From assembly GCA_003565575.1 (NCBI GenBank), contig PXBV01000119.1, positions 1 to 8,573 of the forward strand: 8,573 bases of DNA. Reading direction: 5' to 3'. The stretch comes from Psychroflexus sp. GTDB lineage: Bacteria > Bacteroidota > Bacteroidia > Flavobacteriales > Flavobacteriaceae. Below are positions 1 to 6,034 of this stretch, one piece after another. The notes beneath the pieces are model-generated. The model worked only from the letters and a program-made list of their open reading frames with translations, made no database searches and was not told the DNA's origin. A program made the translations under genes and the position numbers. The number at the start of each line of letters is the position of its first letter. The first letter of the stretch is position 1.

Positions 1-54
1 AGGACTTTACCAAGCAAGGTAGAGGTAAGGCCTTCTCAACCACCTAAAAAATAA
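1..54 (+). CDS. C-terminal end of an unidentified protein (partial)
   Basis: A gene seems to enter from the left edge and end just before the terminator at 71-106. Two plus-strand frames are open to the edge: frame 1 ends with TAA at 52-54 (tail RTLPSKVEVRPSQPPKK) and frame 3 ends with TAA at 45-47 (tail DFTKQGRGKAFSTT). I prefer frame 1 because about 70% of its third codon positions are A or T, as expected for this AT-rich genome, against about 43% in frame 3. The fragment is too short to identify a family, and I assign no function. The strong terminator 16 nt after the stop supports a real gene end on this strand. Confidence 0.4.
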   Translation, partial: RTLPSKVEVRPSQPPKK

Positions 55-70
55 TTATTTTAAATACTAA

Positions 71-106
71 AAAAAACCTGCTTAAACTCAATTAAGCAGG
101 TTTTTT
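71..106 (+). terminator. Rho-independent terminator
   Basis: A perfect 15-bp inverted repeat has its left arm at 71-85, a 6-nt loop ACTCAA at 86-91 and its right arm at 92-106. The core is AACCTGCTTAA / TTAAGCAGGTT, and a T-tract runs to 107. It sits 16 nt after the stop at 52-54, so it most likely ends that upstream gene. The A-tract on the other arm gives a U-tract on the minus strand as well, so it could also stop transcripts coming leftward from the M42 peptidase gene. Confidence 0.85.
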
Positions 107-171
107 TATTCTAGCTGTATCAACACTTAATTATCAATTTTACAGTAAACAGTTGAACCGCAGTTAGTCAT

Positions 172-313
172 GCGTTAGGGATGGGAACGGTAGCTTGGTG
201 AAGCTAAAGTCTTGTTTTTATAGCTGTACCAAAGCGACCTTGGAAGCTCTTGGTACAGCTTAATAAAAACTGACTTTTGCTAACCAACTAAAGTGGACAG
301 CCCGCCAGAACGC
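172..313 (+). other. Structured intergenic element (possible ncRNA or repeat)
   Basis: This non-coding stretch folds by hand into one closed structure. The outer helix pairs GCGTT (172-176) with AACGC (309-313) and GGG (178-180) with CCC (301-303). Inside, GGTAGC (189-194) pairs with GCTaACC (279-285). AAAGTC (206-211) pairs with GACTTT (272-277). GTTTTTAT (214-221) pairs with ATAAAAAC (263-270). AGCTGTACCAA (222-232) pairs perfectly with TTGGTACAGCT (250-260), leaving a 17-nt apical loop. The boundary motifs GTTAGGGATGGGAACGG and GTGGACAGCCCGCC resemble an intergenic element that I recall recurring in flavobacterial genomes, but only one copy lies here and I cannot confirm it. The strand is a guess, and neither an RNA product nor a function is shown by the sequence. 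Confidence 0.5.
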
Positions 314-357
314 CCTGGTCTTTCTTTTAAAAAAAAGGGCTAATTGTCTTGAGAGTT

Positions 358-1428
358 TTATTTAAAATAACTGAAATCTTCTCCTGCTTTTATGTCTAGC
401 AGTGCGTTGTAGATTAGCTTAATAACATTTTCTACATCTTTTTTATGTACCATTTCTACTGTGGTGTGCATATAGCGAAGTGGGAGAGATATAAGAGCGG
501 AGGCTACACCGCCGTTGCTATAAGCAAATGCATCTGTATCTGTTCCTGTCATTCTACTTGCTGCCATTCTTTGGAAGGGAATGTTGTGCTTTTCAGCGGT
601 ATCAATAAGGAGTTCTCTTAGTTTGTTTTGGACTGCTGGTGCATAACTAATCACGGGACCATCTCCAATTTTGGTAAGACCTTCCTTCTTTTTATCTATC
701 ATTGGTGTAGACGTGTCATGGCAAACATCTGTCACTATAGCTACATTTGGCTTGATGGTTTGTGTAATCATTTCTGCGCCACGTAGTCCAATTTCTTCTT
801 GCACTGAATTGGTGATGTAGAGTCCAAAAGGTAATTTCACATTATTTTCTTTAAGGAGTCTAGCCACTTCAGCAATCATAAATCCACCCATTCTATTGTC
901 TAGTGCTCTGCAAACAAACTTGTCTTTGTTTAAAATAAAAAACTCATCGGGATAAGTGATGACACACCCCACGTGGACTCCAAGATGTTCTACTTCTTCT
1001 TTAGTTGCACAGCCTACATCTATAGAGATATTTTCAATTTTTGGGGTTTCTTCTTTAGCTTTATCTCTGGTATGAATAGCTGGCCAACCAAATACGCCTT
1101 TCACAATTCCTTTTTTGGTGTGAATATTTACGCGTTTGGAGGTTGCTATTTGATGGTCACTGCCTCCGTTTCTTATCACATAAATAAGACCGTCTTCAGT
1201 TATATAATTTACGTACCATGAAATTTCATCTGCATGGCCTTCTATAACTACCTTAAATTCTGCATCTGGATTGATTACTCCTACAGCAGTTCCATAAGTA
1301 TCGGTTATAAATTCATCGACATAAGGCTTGAGATAATCCATCCAAAGTTTTTGCCCTTCCCATTCATAGCCAGTTGGTGCTGCGTTGTTTAAGTAGGTTT
1401 CTAAAAATTTAATAGAATTGTCATTCAT
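358..1428 (-). CDS. M42 family metallopeptidase (glutamyl aminopeptidase / FrvX-like)
   Basis: Cytoplasmic di-zinc aminopeptidase of the M42 (TET-like) family, which trims N-terminal residues from peptides and usually assembles into large oligomers. At 356 aa it has the normal family length and no signal peptide. The metal and catalytic residues are all visible: H65 and D67 in EGHADE, bridging D177 in RALDNRMGG, the E211-E212 pair in QEEIGLRGA (E211 as general base), D234 in TDVCHD and H321 in YMHTTVEM. The segment at about 70-165 fits the inserted dimerisation domain of the family. The ATG at 1426-1428 is the only sensible start. No SD site is seen, as usual in this phylum. The gene is divergent from the DUF4294 gene with about 90 bp between the starts. 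Substrate preference (acidic or broad) cannot be read from the sequence. Confidence 0.93.
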   Translation of the reverse strand: MNDNSIKFLETYLNNAAPTGYEWEGQKLWMDYLKPYVDEFITDTYGTAVGVINPDAEFKVVIEGHADEISWYVNYITEDGLIYVIRNGGSDHQIATSKRVNIHTKKGIVKGVFGWPAIHTRDKAKEETPKIENISIDVGCATKEEVEHLGVHVGCVITYPDEFFILNKDKFVCRALDNRMGGFMIAEVARLLKENNVKLPFGLYITNSVQEEIGLRGAEMITQTIKPNVAIVTDVCHDTSTPMIDKKKEGLTKIGDGPVISYAPAVQNKLRELLIDTAEKHNIPFQRMAASRMTGTDTDAFAYSNGGVASALISLPLRYMHTTVEMVHKKDVENVIKLIYNALLDIKAGEDFSYFK

Positions 1429-1491
1429 AAGTTAAGATTTTTGTGGTGCTAATTTAGTAAAGTATTGAGATATAGATGAGAAACGAATTCT

Positions 1492-1499
1492 TAATTTTG
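1492..1499 (+). promoter_or_regulatory. Candidate -7 promoter element for the DUF4294 gene
   Basis: TAATTTTG matches the Bacteroidota -7 consensus TAnnTTTG exactly. The best -33-like TTG is at 1465-1467, 24 nt upstream, which is slightly longer than usual. Transcription would begin near 1505, only about 15 nt before the ATG at 1520. In AT-rich DNA such matches occur by chance. Confidence 0.35.
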
Positions 1500-1519
1500 G
1501 AACGATTTTGGCTAATGGT

Positions 1520-2254
1520 ATGATTAAATTTTTTAAAGTGAATTTTAGCTTTGTTGTATGTCTGATTTTATCTGGTGGAGTTTTGTTTGCCCAAGACCAA
1601 AATAATGTTGTAGATACAAATGAACACAAACGATTCTTAATTATCAATACGGATTCTATATTGACAGATAAAGTGGAGCTGGAAGAAGTGTTTATTTTCC
1701 CTAAAATAAATTTTGAAAATAGAGACGACTTCAGAAGCTATCTAATTTTAAAACGTAAAACTAAAAAAGTTTGGCCATACGCGGCTTTAGCTTCTGAACG
1801 CTTTGAAACTTTAAATCATCGCTTGGAACAGATAGAAACAAAAAGGGGAAAACGAGAATACACCAAAATTATTCAAAAATACGTAGAGGATGAGTTTACC
1901 GAAGAATTGAAAAAATTAACTAGAACTGAAGGTCAAATACTAGTAAAATTGGTACATAGACAAACAGGTATTACTATTTTTGACTTGGTAAAAGACTTGA
2001 GATCTGGTTGGAGAGCTTTTTGGTACAATACAACTGCCAATTTCTTTGACATTTCTTTGAAGGAAGAATTTCAACCTTATACAGTCAAAGAAGATTTTTA
2101 TATAGAAGATATATTACAGCGCGAGTTTCAATCTGGGGCTTTAAATAAACAAGCTCCAAAAATTGATATTGAATTTTTGGAGCTGTTAAATAAGTGGCAA
2201 ACCACTTCTAAATCAAGGCCTCCATCTGTTGGTAGAGGCATAATGAAATATTAG
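1520..2254 (+). CDS. DUF4294 domain-containing secreted protein
   Basis: This is a 244-aa protein of unknown function. The N-terminus is a clear signal peptide: a positively charged start (MIKFFK), a hydrophobic run to about residue 23, and probable cleavage after A24 in LFAQ. It is therefore exported to the periplasm or envelope. The DUF4294 domain spans about residues 53-208, with family-like blocks EEVFIFPKINF, KKVWPYAALASERF, ELKKLTRTEGQILVKLV and VKDLRSGWRAFWYNTTA. The middle is rich in charged helices and has no recognisable catalytic motif. I chose the ATG at 1520 over an in-frame TTG at 1508 because it puts the charged residues directly before the hydrophobic core and leaves room for the candidate promoter. 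It converges on amtB with 8 bp between the stops. The family is Bacteroidota-centred, and its role is not known to me. Confidence 0.88.
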   Translation: MIKFFKVNFSFVVCLILSGGVLFAQDQNNVVDTNEHKRFLIINTDSILTDKVELEEVFIFPKINFENRDDFRSYLILKRKTKKVWPYAALASERFETLNHRLEQIETKRGKREYTKIIQKYVEDEFTEELKKLTRTEGQILVKLVHRQTGITIFDLVKDLRSGWRAFWYNTTANFFDISLKEEFQPYTVKEDFYIEDILQREFQSGALNKQAPKIDIEFLELLNKWQTTSKSRPPSVGRGIMKY

Positions 2255-2262
2255 GTCATAGA

Positions 2263-3501
2263 TTAATCTTCATTGATTGTAAAATCTGAATAAGCATCCA
2301 TTCCGTGTTCGTGTAAATCTAAACCTTCTATTTCTTCTTCACGAGTAACTCTTAAACCAAGACTTACTTTAATAGCGTATAGAATAATACCTGAAGTTAT
2401 CACACAAAAGCCACCAACTATTAATACTCCGTAAAGTTGAGTGAGAAACTGTTCACCACTAGCTAAACTTCCAAAGATTCCAACAGCTAGAGTTCCCCAA
2501 ATACCACAAATAAGGTGAACTGTAACTGCACCCACGGGATCATCAAGTTTCAATTTATCAATTAAAGCAATTCCTAAAACTATAATTAGTCCGGCTATTA
2601 TTCCAATTACAACCGACTCATTAGGAGACATCACATCTGCACCTGCAGTAATACCAACAAGGCCACCCAAAATTCCATTTAAAAACATGGTTAAGTCAAG
2701 ATTTTTATAAAGAATAGTAGATAGAATGATAGCGCCAAATCCTCCTGCAGCTGCAGCTAAACTCGTATTCACAAGAACTAACGACGTAAGCTCTGGGTCT
2801 GCAGACAAAACTGAACCTCCATTAAACCCAAACCATCCTAGCCATAATACCAAGACACCAGCAGTTGCTAGAGGTATACTATGTCCAGGTATAGCTTTGG
2901 CTTTACCATCTTTGCTAAACTTTCCAATTCTACCGCCAAGCAAAGCAATAGCTACAATGGCAGCCCATCCGCCTACAGAGTGTACTAAAGTTGATCCTGC
3001 AAAATCATAAAAGCCCCAAGAGTCTAAAAATCCTTCGCCCCAACCCCAAGAACCTATAACTGGATAAACTAGCCCTACATAAGCAATGGTAAATACCATA
3101 AAAGCACTTATCTTCATACGTTCTGCAACAGCTCCTGAGACAATAGTAGCAGCAGTAGCTGCAAACATGCCTTGAAATAGAAAGTCTGTCCAATAGGTGT
3201 ATCCGCCATCTGCATAAGCAGCGGTAACTCCACCTTCTGGGGAATCCAGTCCAAAACCAGCAAATTTTAATATACCTAAATCTCCATCTTCAAAACCTGG
3301 ATACATTAAATTAAACCCAAAGGCATAGTATAAGAGCAATCCTCCAGTAATTATAAAAATATTTTTAAAGAGGATATTAATTGTGTTTTTTTGTCGAGTT
3401 AAGCCTATTTCTAAAAATGCAAAACCAGTATGCATGAAGAATACTAAAGCCGTAGCTACCATCATCCATACATTGTTAGCTGTAAATAATCCTAAATCCA
3501 T
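2263..3501 (-). CDS. amtB: Ammonium transporter (Amt/AmtB family)
   Basis: Inner-membrane ammonium channel, 412 aa with about 11 hydrophobic helices. There is no cleavable signal peptide; helix 1 starts at about residue 9. The twin pore histidines are H174 (STLVHSVGGW) and H329 (VTVHLICGIWG). The family signature runs from D166 (DFAGSTLVH) to R191. The recruitment-site residues correspond to F109, F113 and W154, and the second gate phenylalanine to F226 in WFGFNGGS. N275-G276 in MFLNGILGG is also typical. The cytoplasmic tail keeps GLRVTREEEIEGLDLHEHGMDAY, here at about 382-404, which is the region that binds P-II. The ATG at 3499-3501 lies 21 bp behind the glnK stop, so the two are almost surely co-transcribed. 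The gene ends 8 bp from the convergent DUF4294 stop with no terminator between them. All key residues are intact. Confidence 0.97.
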   Translation of the reverse strand: MDLGLFTANNVWMMVATALVFFMHTGFAFLEIGLTRQKNTINILFKNIFIITGGLLLYYAFGFNLMYPGFEDGDLGILKFAGFGLDSPEGGVTAAYADGGYTYWTDFLFQGMFAATAATIVSGAVAERMKISAFMVFTIAYVGLVYPVIGSWGWGEGFLDSWGFYDFAGSTLVHSVGGWAAIVAIALLGGRIGKFSKDGKAKAIPGHSIPLATAGVLVLWLGWFGFNGGSVLSADPELTSLVLVNTSLAAAAGGFGAIILSTILYKNLDLTMFLNGILGGLVGITAGADVMSPNESVVIGIIAGLIIVLGIALIDKLKLDDPVGAVTVHLICGIWGTLAVGIFGSLASGEQFLTQLYGVLIVGGFCVITSGIILYAIKVSLGLRVTREEEIEGLDLHEHGMDAYSDFTINED

Positions 3502-3522
3502 AATTAAATTTTTAAGTAGTTA

Positions 3523-3861
3523 TTAATTTATACCGTCTTTCCCGTTTTCTTTAGTTCTAATTCTGTATGCTTCTAAAACTTCAGAAACAAAAATTTTCCC
3601 ATCACCCACTTTTCCAGAATAGGCTGTTTTGAGGATGGCTTCAATGGTTCGCTCAGCAAATTCATCTGAAACTACAATAGATAAATGTCGCCTTTGAATG
3701 TCTGAAGTACTGTAGGAAATACCACGATAAACATGACCCTGTTTTTCATTACCAACTCCGGTAACATCCCAATAACTAAAAAAATTAACTTCAACTTGAT
3801 GCAAAGCTTCTTTAACTTCATCAAATTTGGATTTTCTAATAATTGCTTCTATTTTTTTCAT
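3523..3861 (-). CDS. glnK: P-II family nitrogen regulatory protein
   Basis: Trimeric P-II signal protein of 112 aa that binds ATP/ADP and 2-oxoglutarate and, when nitrogen is plentiful, blocks the AmtB pore. The C-terminal P-II signature is present as SGKVGDGKIFV (82-92), followed by the nucleotide-binding RIR at 100-102. The T-loop occupies about 36-54 and contains YRGISY, in which Y50 matches the tyrosine uridylylated in proteobacteria. Two departures are visible. The T-loop base reads GNEKQGHVYRG instead of the usual GRQKGHTELYRG, and YRGISY differs from the usual YRGAEY. I recall similar forms in other flavobacteria, so this is probably lineage-typical. It is first in the glnK-amtB unit. 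Linkage to amtB points to the GlnK role; glnB is an equally valid family name. Whether Y50 is modified here is unknown. Confidence 0.95.
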   Translation of the reverse strand: MKKIEAIIRKSKFDEVKEALHQVEVNFFSYWDVTGVGNEKQGHVYRGISYSTSDIQRRHLSIVVSDEFAERTIEAILKTAYSGKVGDGKIFVSEVLEAYRIRTKENGKDGIN

Positions 3862-3909
3862 AGGTTATTATTTTATGTGGGTAAAATTACAATAAAGTTG
3901 ATTTAAAAT

Positions 3910-3942
3910 AAAAACACCCCCTTTTATTAAGGGGGTGTTTTT
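3910..3942 (-). terminator. Strong intrinsic terminator between the thioesterase gene and glnK
   Basis: CACCCCCTT (3915-3923) pairs perfectly with AAGGGGGTG (3929-3937) around a 5-nt loop. A/T tracts (3910-3914 and 3938-3942) extend the stem and supply a U-tract in either direction. The likely role is to end leftward transcripts from the rmuC-thioesterase genes, although it lies about 160 nt past the thioesterase stop. It is only 48 bp upstream of the glnK start, so a leader-attenuator role is also possible. The rest of the gap (3943-4099) is very AT-rich and shows no gene or clear promoter. Confidence 0.85.
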
Positions 3943-4099
3943 GTTAATAACTACTTTTTAAATTTTATAAATATTTCACATTTGATCAATTCAGAACTTT
4001 GTTTTTTCTAATATGTCAATTTTAAAATGAAAATAATAGCAAAAAAAGAAAAAGACAGTATTATTTAGAATTAATATAAATTATATTAAAAAATTGAAT

Positions 4100-4642
4100 T
4101 TATTCCATCATAACATTAAAATCTTTGAGTATATCTTGTAATTCTGTTTTATTGAATTCATAATTAGAAAAAACCTTGTCGTGTTTTTTCTTATGTTCCA
4201 TACGTTTTATGTTTTGTAAAAAACGTCTGTAATCTTGTTCTGACTTTAACTTTAATCCTGGTACTTCTACAGATTTTCCGTTTTTATTTTTTGCAACCAT
4301 TGTAAAGTAAGAAGAATTGCAATGTTTTATTTTCCCGTCTTGGATATGTTCTGATTCAACCCTTATTCCCACAACCATAGATGTTTTTCCTACGTAATTA
4401 ATAGAAGATTTCATGGTGAGTAATTCTCCAACTTCCACAGGACTAAGAAAATCTACTTGGTCTACACTGGCAGTTACACAATAATTTTCTGAATGTTTGG
4501 AGGCGCATGCAAAGGCTACTTGATCCAGTAAGGATAAAATAAAGCCTCCATGTATTTTACCACCAAAATTTGAATGGGAGGGAAGCATGAGTTGACTAAG
4601 AATCACTTCAGACTCTGAACTATGTTTAAATTTTTTTTCCAT
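4100..4642 (-). CDS. Acyl-CoA thioesterase (hotdog fold, YciA/BACH-like)
   Basis: Cytoplasmic hydrolase predicted to cleave acyl-CoA to free fatty acid and CoA. The 180-aa protein has one hotdog domain at about residues 10-120. N25 and D40 stand in the family's active-site positions, in SNFGGKIHGGFILSLLDQVA. The segment ASVDQVDFLSPVEVGE follows (58-73), then NYVGKTSMVVG (82-92) and NSSYFTMVA (109-117). A charged, lysine-rich tail of about 55 residues begins with VPGLKLKSEQDYRRF. I recall similar tails in related thioesterases, but this one runs to 180 aa. The ATG at 4640-4642 lies 11 bp behind the rmuC stop, so both probably share a transcript. No link between the two functions is evident. 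The acyl-chain specificity cannot be told. Confidence 0.92.
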   Translation of the reverse strand: MEKKFKHSSESEVILSQLMLPSHSNFGGKIHGGFILSLLDQVAFACASKHSENYCVTASVDQVDFLSPVEVGELLTMKSSINYVGKTSMVVGIRVESEHIQDGKIKHCNSSYFTMVAKNKNGKSVEVPGLKLKSEQDYRRFLQNIKRMEHKKKHDKVFSNYEFNKTELQDILKDFNVMME

Positions 4643-4653
4643 TGGTTTTGAAT

Positions 4654-5979
4654 TTAATGGTCAGGAAGCCACTTTGGGCTAATGGTTTTTTTTGAGGTCA
4701 CCCCCAATTTTTTTAGGGTTTCTACGTCTTTTATTAAATTTTGCTGTCCGGTAAGTTTTTTCATCGCTTCCTCATAAGTAGATTTTGTAGAATCTAAACG
4801 GTTACCTACATGTTGCAAACCCTCTATCAGGTTTACAAATTTATCATACAGACTGCCCGCGTGTTTTGCAATTTCTATAGCGTTTTGTTGTTGTTTTTCA
4901 TTACTCCAAACCATATCTACAGTTCGTAATGTAGAAAGTAAAGTTGTTGGACTTACCATTAAGATATTATCTTGAAATGCAGAATAAAAGAAGTTAGAAT
5001 TTTCGCTTTGAGCCAAAAATAAAGCGGGCTCTAAAGGTATGAACATCAAAATAAAATCTGGAGAAGCTTGCCCTCCAAGCAATTCATAGCGCTTTTCCTT
5101 TAAGCTCTTCAGGTGATTTTCTAAGGACTTCACATGTGTTTTTAAAAAAAGTTGTTTTTCATCTGCATCTTCTGCATTCACGTAACGCTCATAAGACTTC
5201 AAGCTTACCTTAGCGTCTATTACCATCATTTTCTCATTGGGAAGATGCACCACGACATCTGGTAATTGACGTTTGCCACTCTCTCTACCAAATGATTTTT
5301 GTATCTCGTACTCTCTACCTTTTACCAAACCAGATTTTTCCAGCACTTTCTCCAAAATCATTTCGCCCCAGTTACCTTGTGTTTTGTTATCTCCCTTCAA
5401 AGCCTTAGTCAAGTTATTTGCTTCTTCAGAAATCCTGAGGTTCTGTTCATTTAAGTGTCGTAACTGCTCGCCTAGTTGTGAGTGTCCTTTTAGGAAGTCA
5501 CTATTCGTTTTTTCTATTTTGCTTTCAAAGACCATTAGTTTCTCCTTTAATGGATCTAAAATGTGAGCTAAATTTTTTTTGTTTTCTAGTGTAAATCTTT
5601 CCGACTTCTGTTCTAAAATACGCTGAGCTAAATTTTCAAATTCTTCACTAAATTTTTTTTGTAGAGCTTGCATTTCTGTTTTTTGGTCGGCCCATTGTTT
5701 TTTTAGTCCCTCAAGTTCGGTTTCTTTTTGGGTCAATTTATTCTGAATAAAATACCGTTCACTCCATTCTTTTTTCAATTCAGCTTGAAGCTTTTCGTTA
5801 ACTTTTAAAAATTCATCTTTAGTTTTTTCTTCCTTCTGAAGCCTTTCAGAATACAAACTTTCAAAATGCAATGAAGTGGTTTTCCACCTTAATAAAGTAG
5901 AACGATCTATCAATTTAGCTATTAAAAAACCTAGGCTTGCTGCAATGACAGCAATCAAAATATATTCTGAAAGTTCCAT
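4654..5979 (-). CDS. rmuC: DNA recombination protein RmuC
   Basis: RmuC-family protein, 441 aa, associated in E. coli with limiting recombination at inverted repeats and predicted to be nuclease-like. A single N-terminal membrane anchor (about 5-24) is followed by a long charged coiled coil (about 35-195). The conserved core starts at QGNWGEMILEKVLEKSGL (201-218). Putative PD-(D/E)xK residues are D241 (QLPDVVVHLP) and D255/K257 (MVIDAKVSL). Later blocks FIPLEPALFLA and VSPTTLLSTLRTV are family-typical, and the protein ends with a further helical segment. The length is normal. The start ATG at 5977-5979 precedes the membrane helix directly. It lies 55 bp behind the solute-binding protein stop. 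A one-mismatch -7 site, TACCTTTA (minus strand, 5994-6001), could give it its own promoter. The downstream thioesterase gene follows after 11 bp. Confidence 0.95.
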   Translation of the reverse strand: MELSEYILIAVIAASLGFLIAKLIDRSTLLRWKTTSLHFESLYSERLQKEEKTKDEFLKVNEKLQAELKKEWSERYFIQNKLTQKETELEGLKKQWADQKTEMQALQKKFSEEFENLAQRILEQKSERFTLENKKNLAHILDPLKEKLMVFESKIEKTNSDFLKGHSQLGEQLRHLNEQNLRISEEANNLTKALKGDNKTQGNWGEMILEKVLEKSGLVKGREYEIQKSFGRESGKRQLPDVVVHLPNEKMMVIDAKVSLKSYERYVNAEDADEKQLFLKTHVKSLENHLKSLKEKRYELLGGQASPDFILMFIPLEPALFLAQSENSNFFYSAFQDNILMVSPTTLLSTLRTVDMVWSNEKQQQNAIEIAKHAGSLYDKFVNLIEGLQHVGNRLDSTKSTYEEAMKKLTGQQNLIKDVETLKKLGVTSKKTISPKWLPDH

Positions 5980-6034
5980 AACTTAAATTTAATTAAAGGT
6001 AAAAAAAAGATGCTAGATTAGCTTGATTATAAAC

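Noticed and set aside
312..340. GCCCT...AGGGC inverted repeat near the end of the M42 gene as a terminator
   Set aside because: The stem is only about 5 bp with a long A/T-filled loop, and no T-tract follows it on the minus strand.
973..1221. Plus-strand ORF of 82 codons inside the M42 gene
   Set aside because: It lies fully antisense to a well-supported conserved gene and its product is low-complexity and aromatic-rich with no family features.
1432..1647. Minus-strand ORF of 71 codons upstream of the M42 gene
   Set aside because: It overlaps the DUF4294 signal peptide region in antisense and shows no recognisable domain. It ends just before the M42 start, but the translation looks like a shadow.
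2726..3193. Two ORFs overlapping amtB (plus 2726-3010, minus 3005-3193)
   Set aside because: Both are other-frame shadows of amtB. The proline/alanine-rich and cysteine-rich translations are typical of that.
5273..5566. Plus-strand ORF of 97 codons inside rmuC
   Set aside because: It is antisense to the coiled-coil and core region of rmuC and has no conserved features.
6001..6022. Possible minus-strand terminator after the solute-binding protein gene (GCTA/TAGC followed by eight U)
   Set aside because: The stem is only 4 bp around a 3-nt loop, too weak to call, although the U-tract is suggestive.
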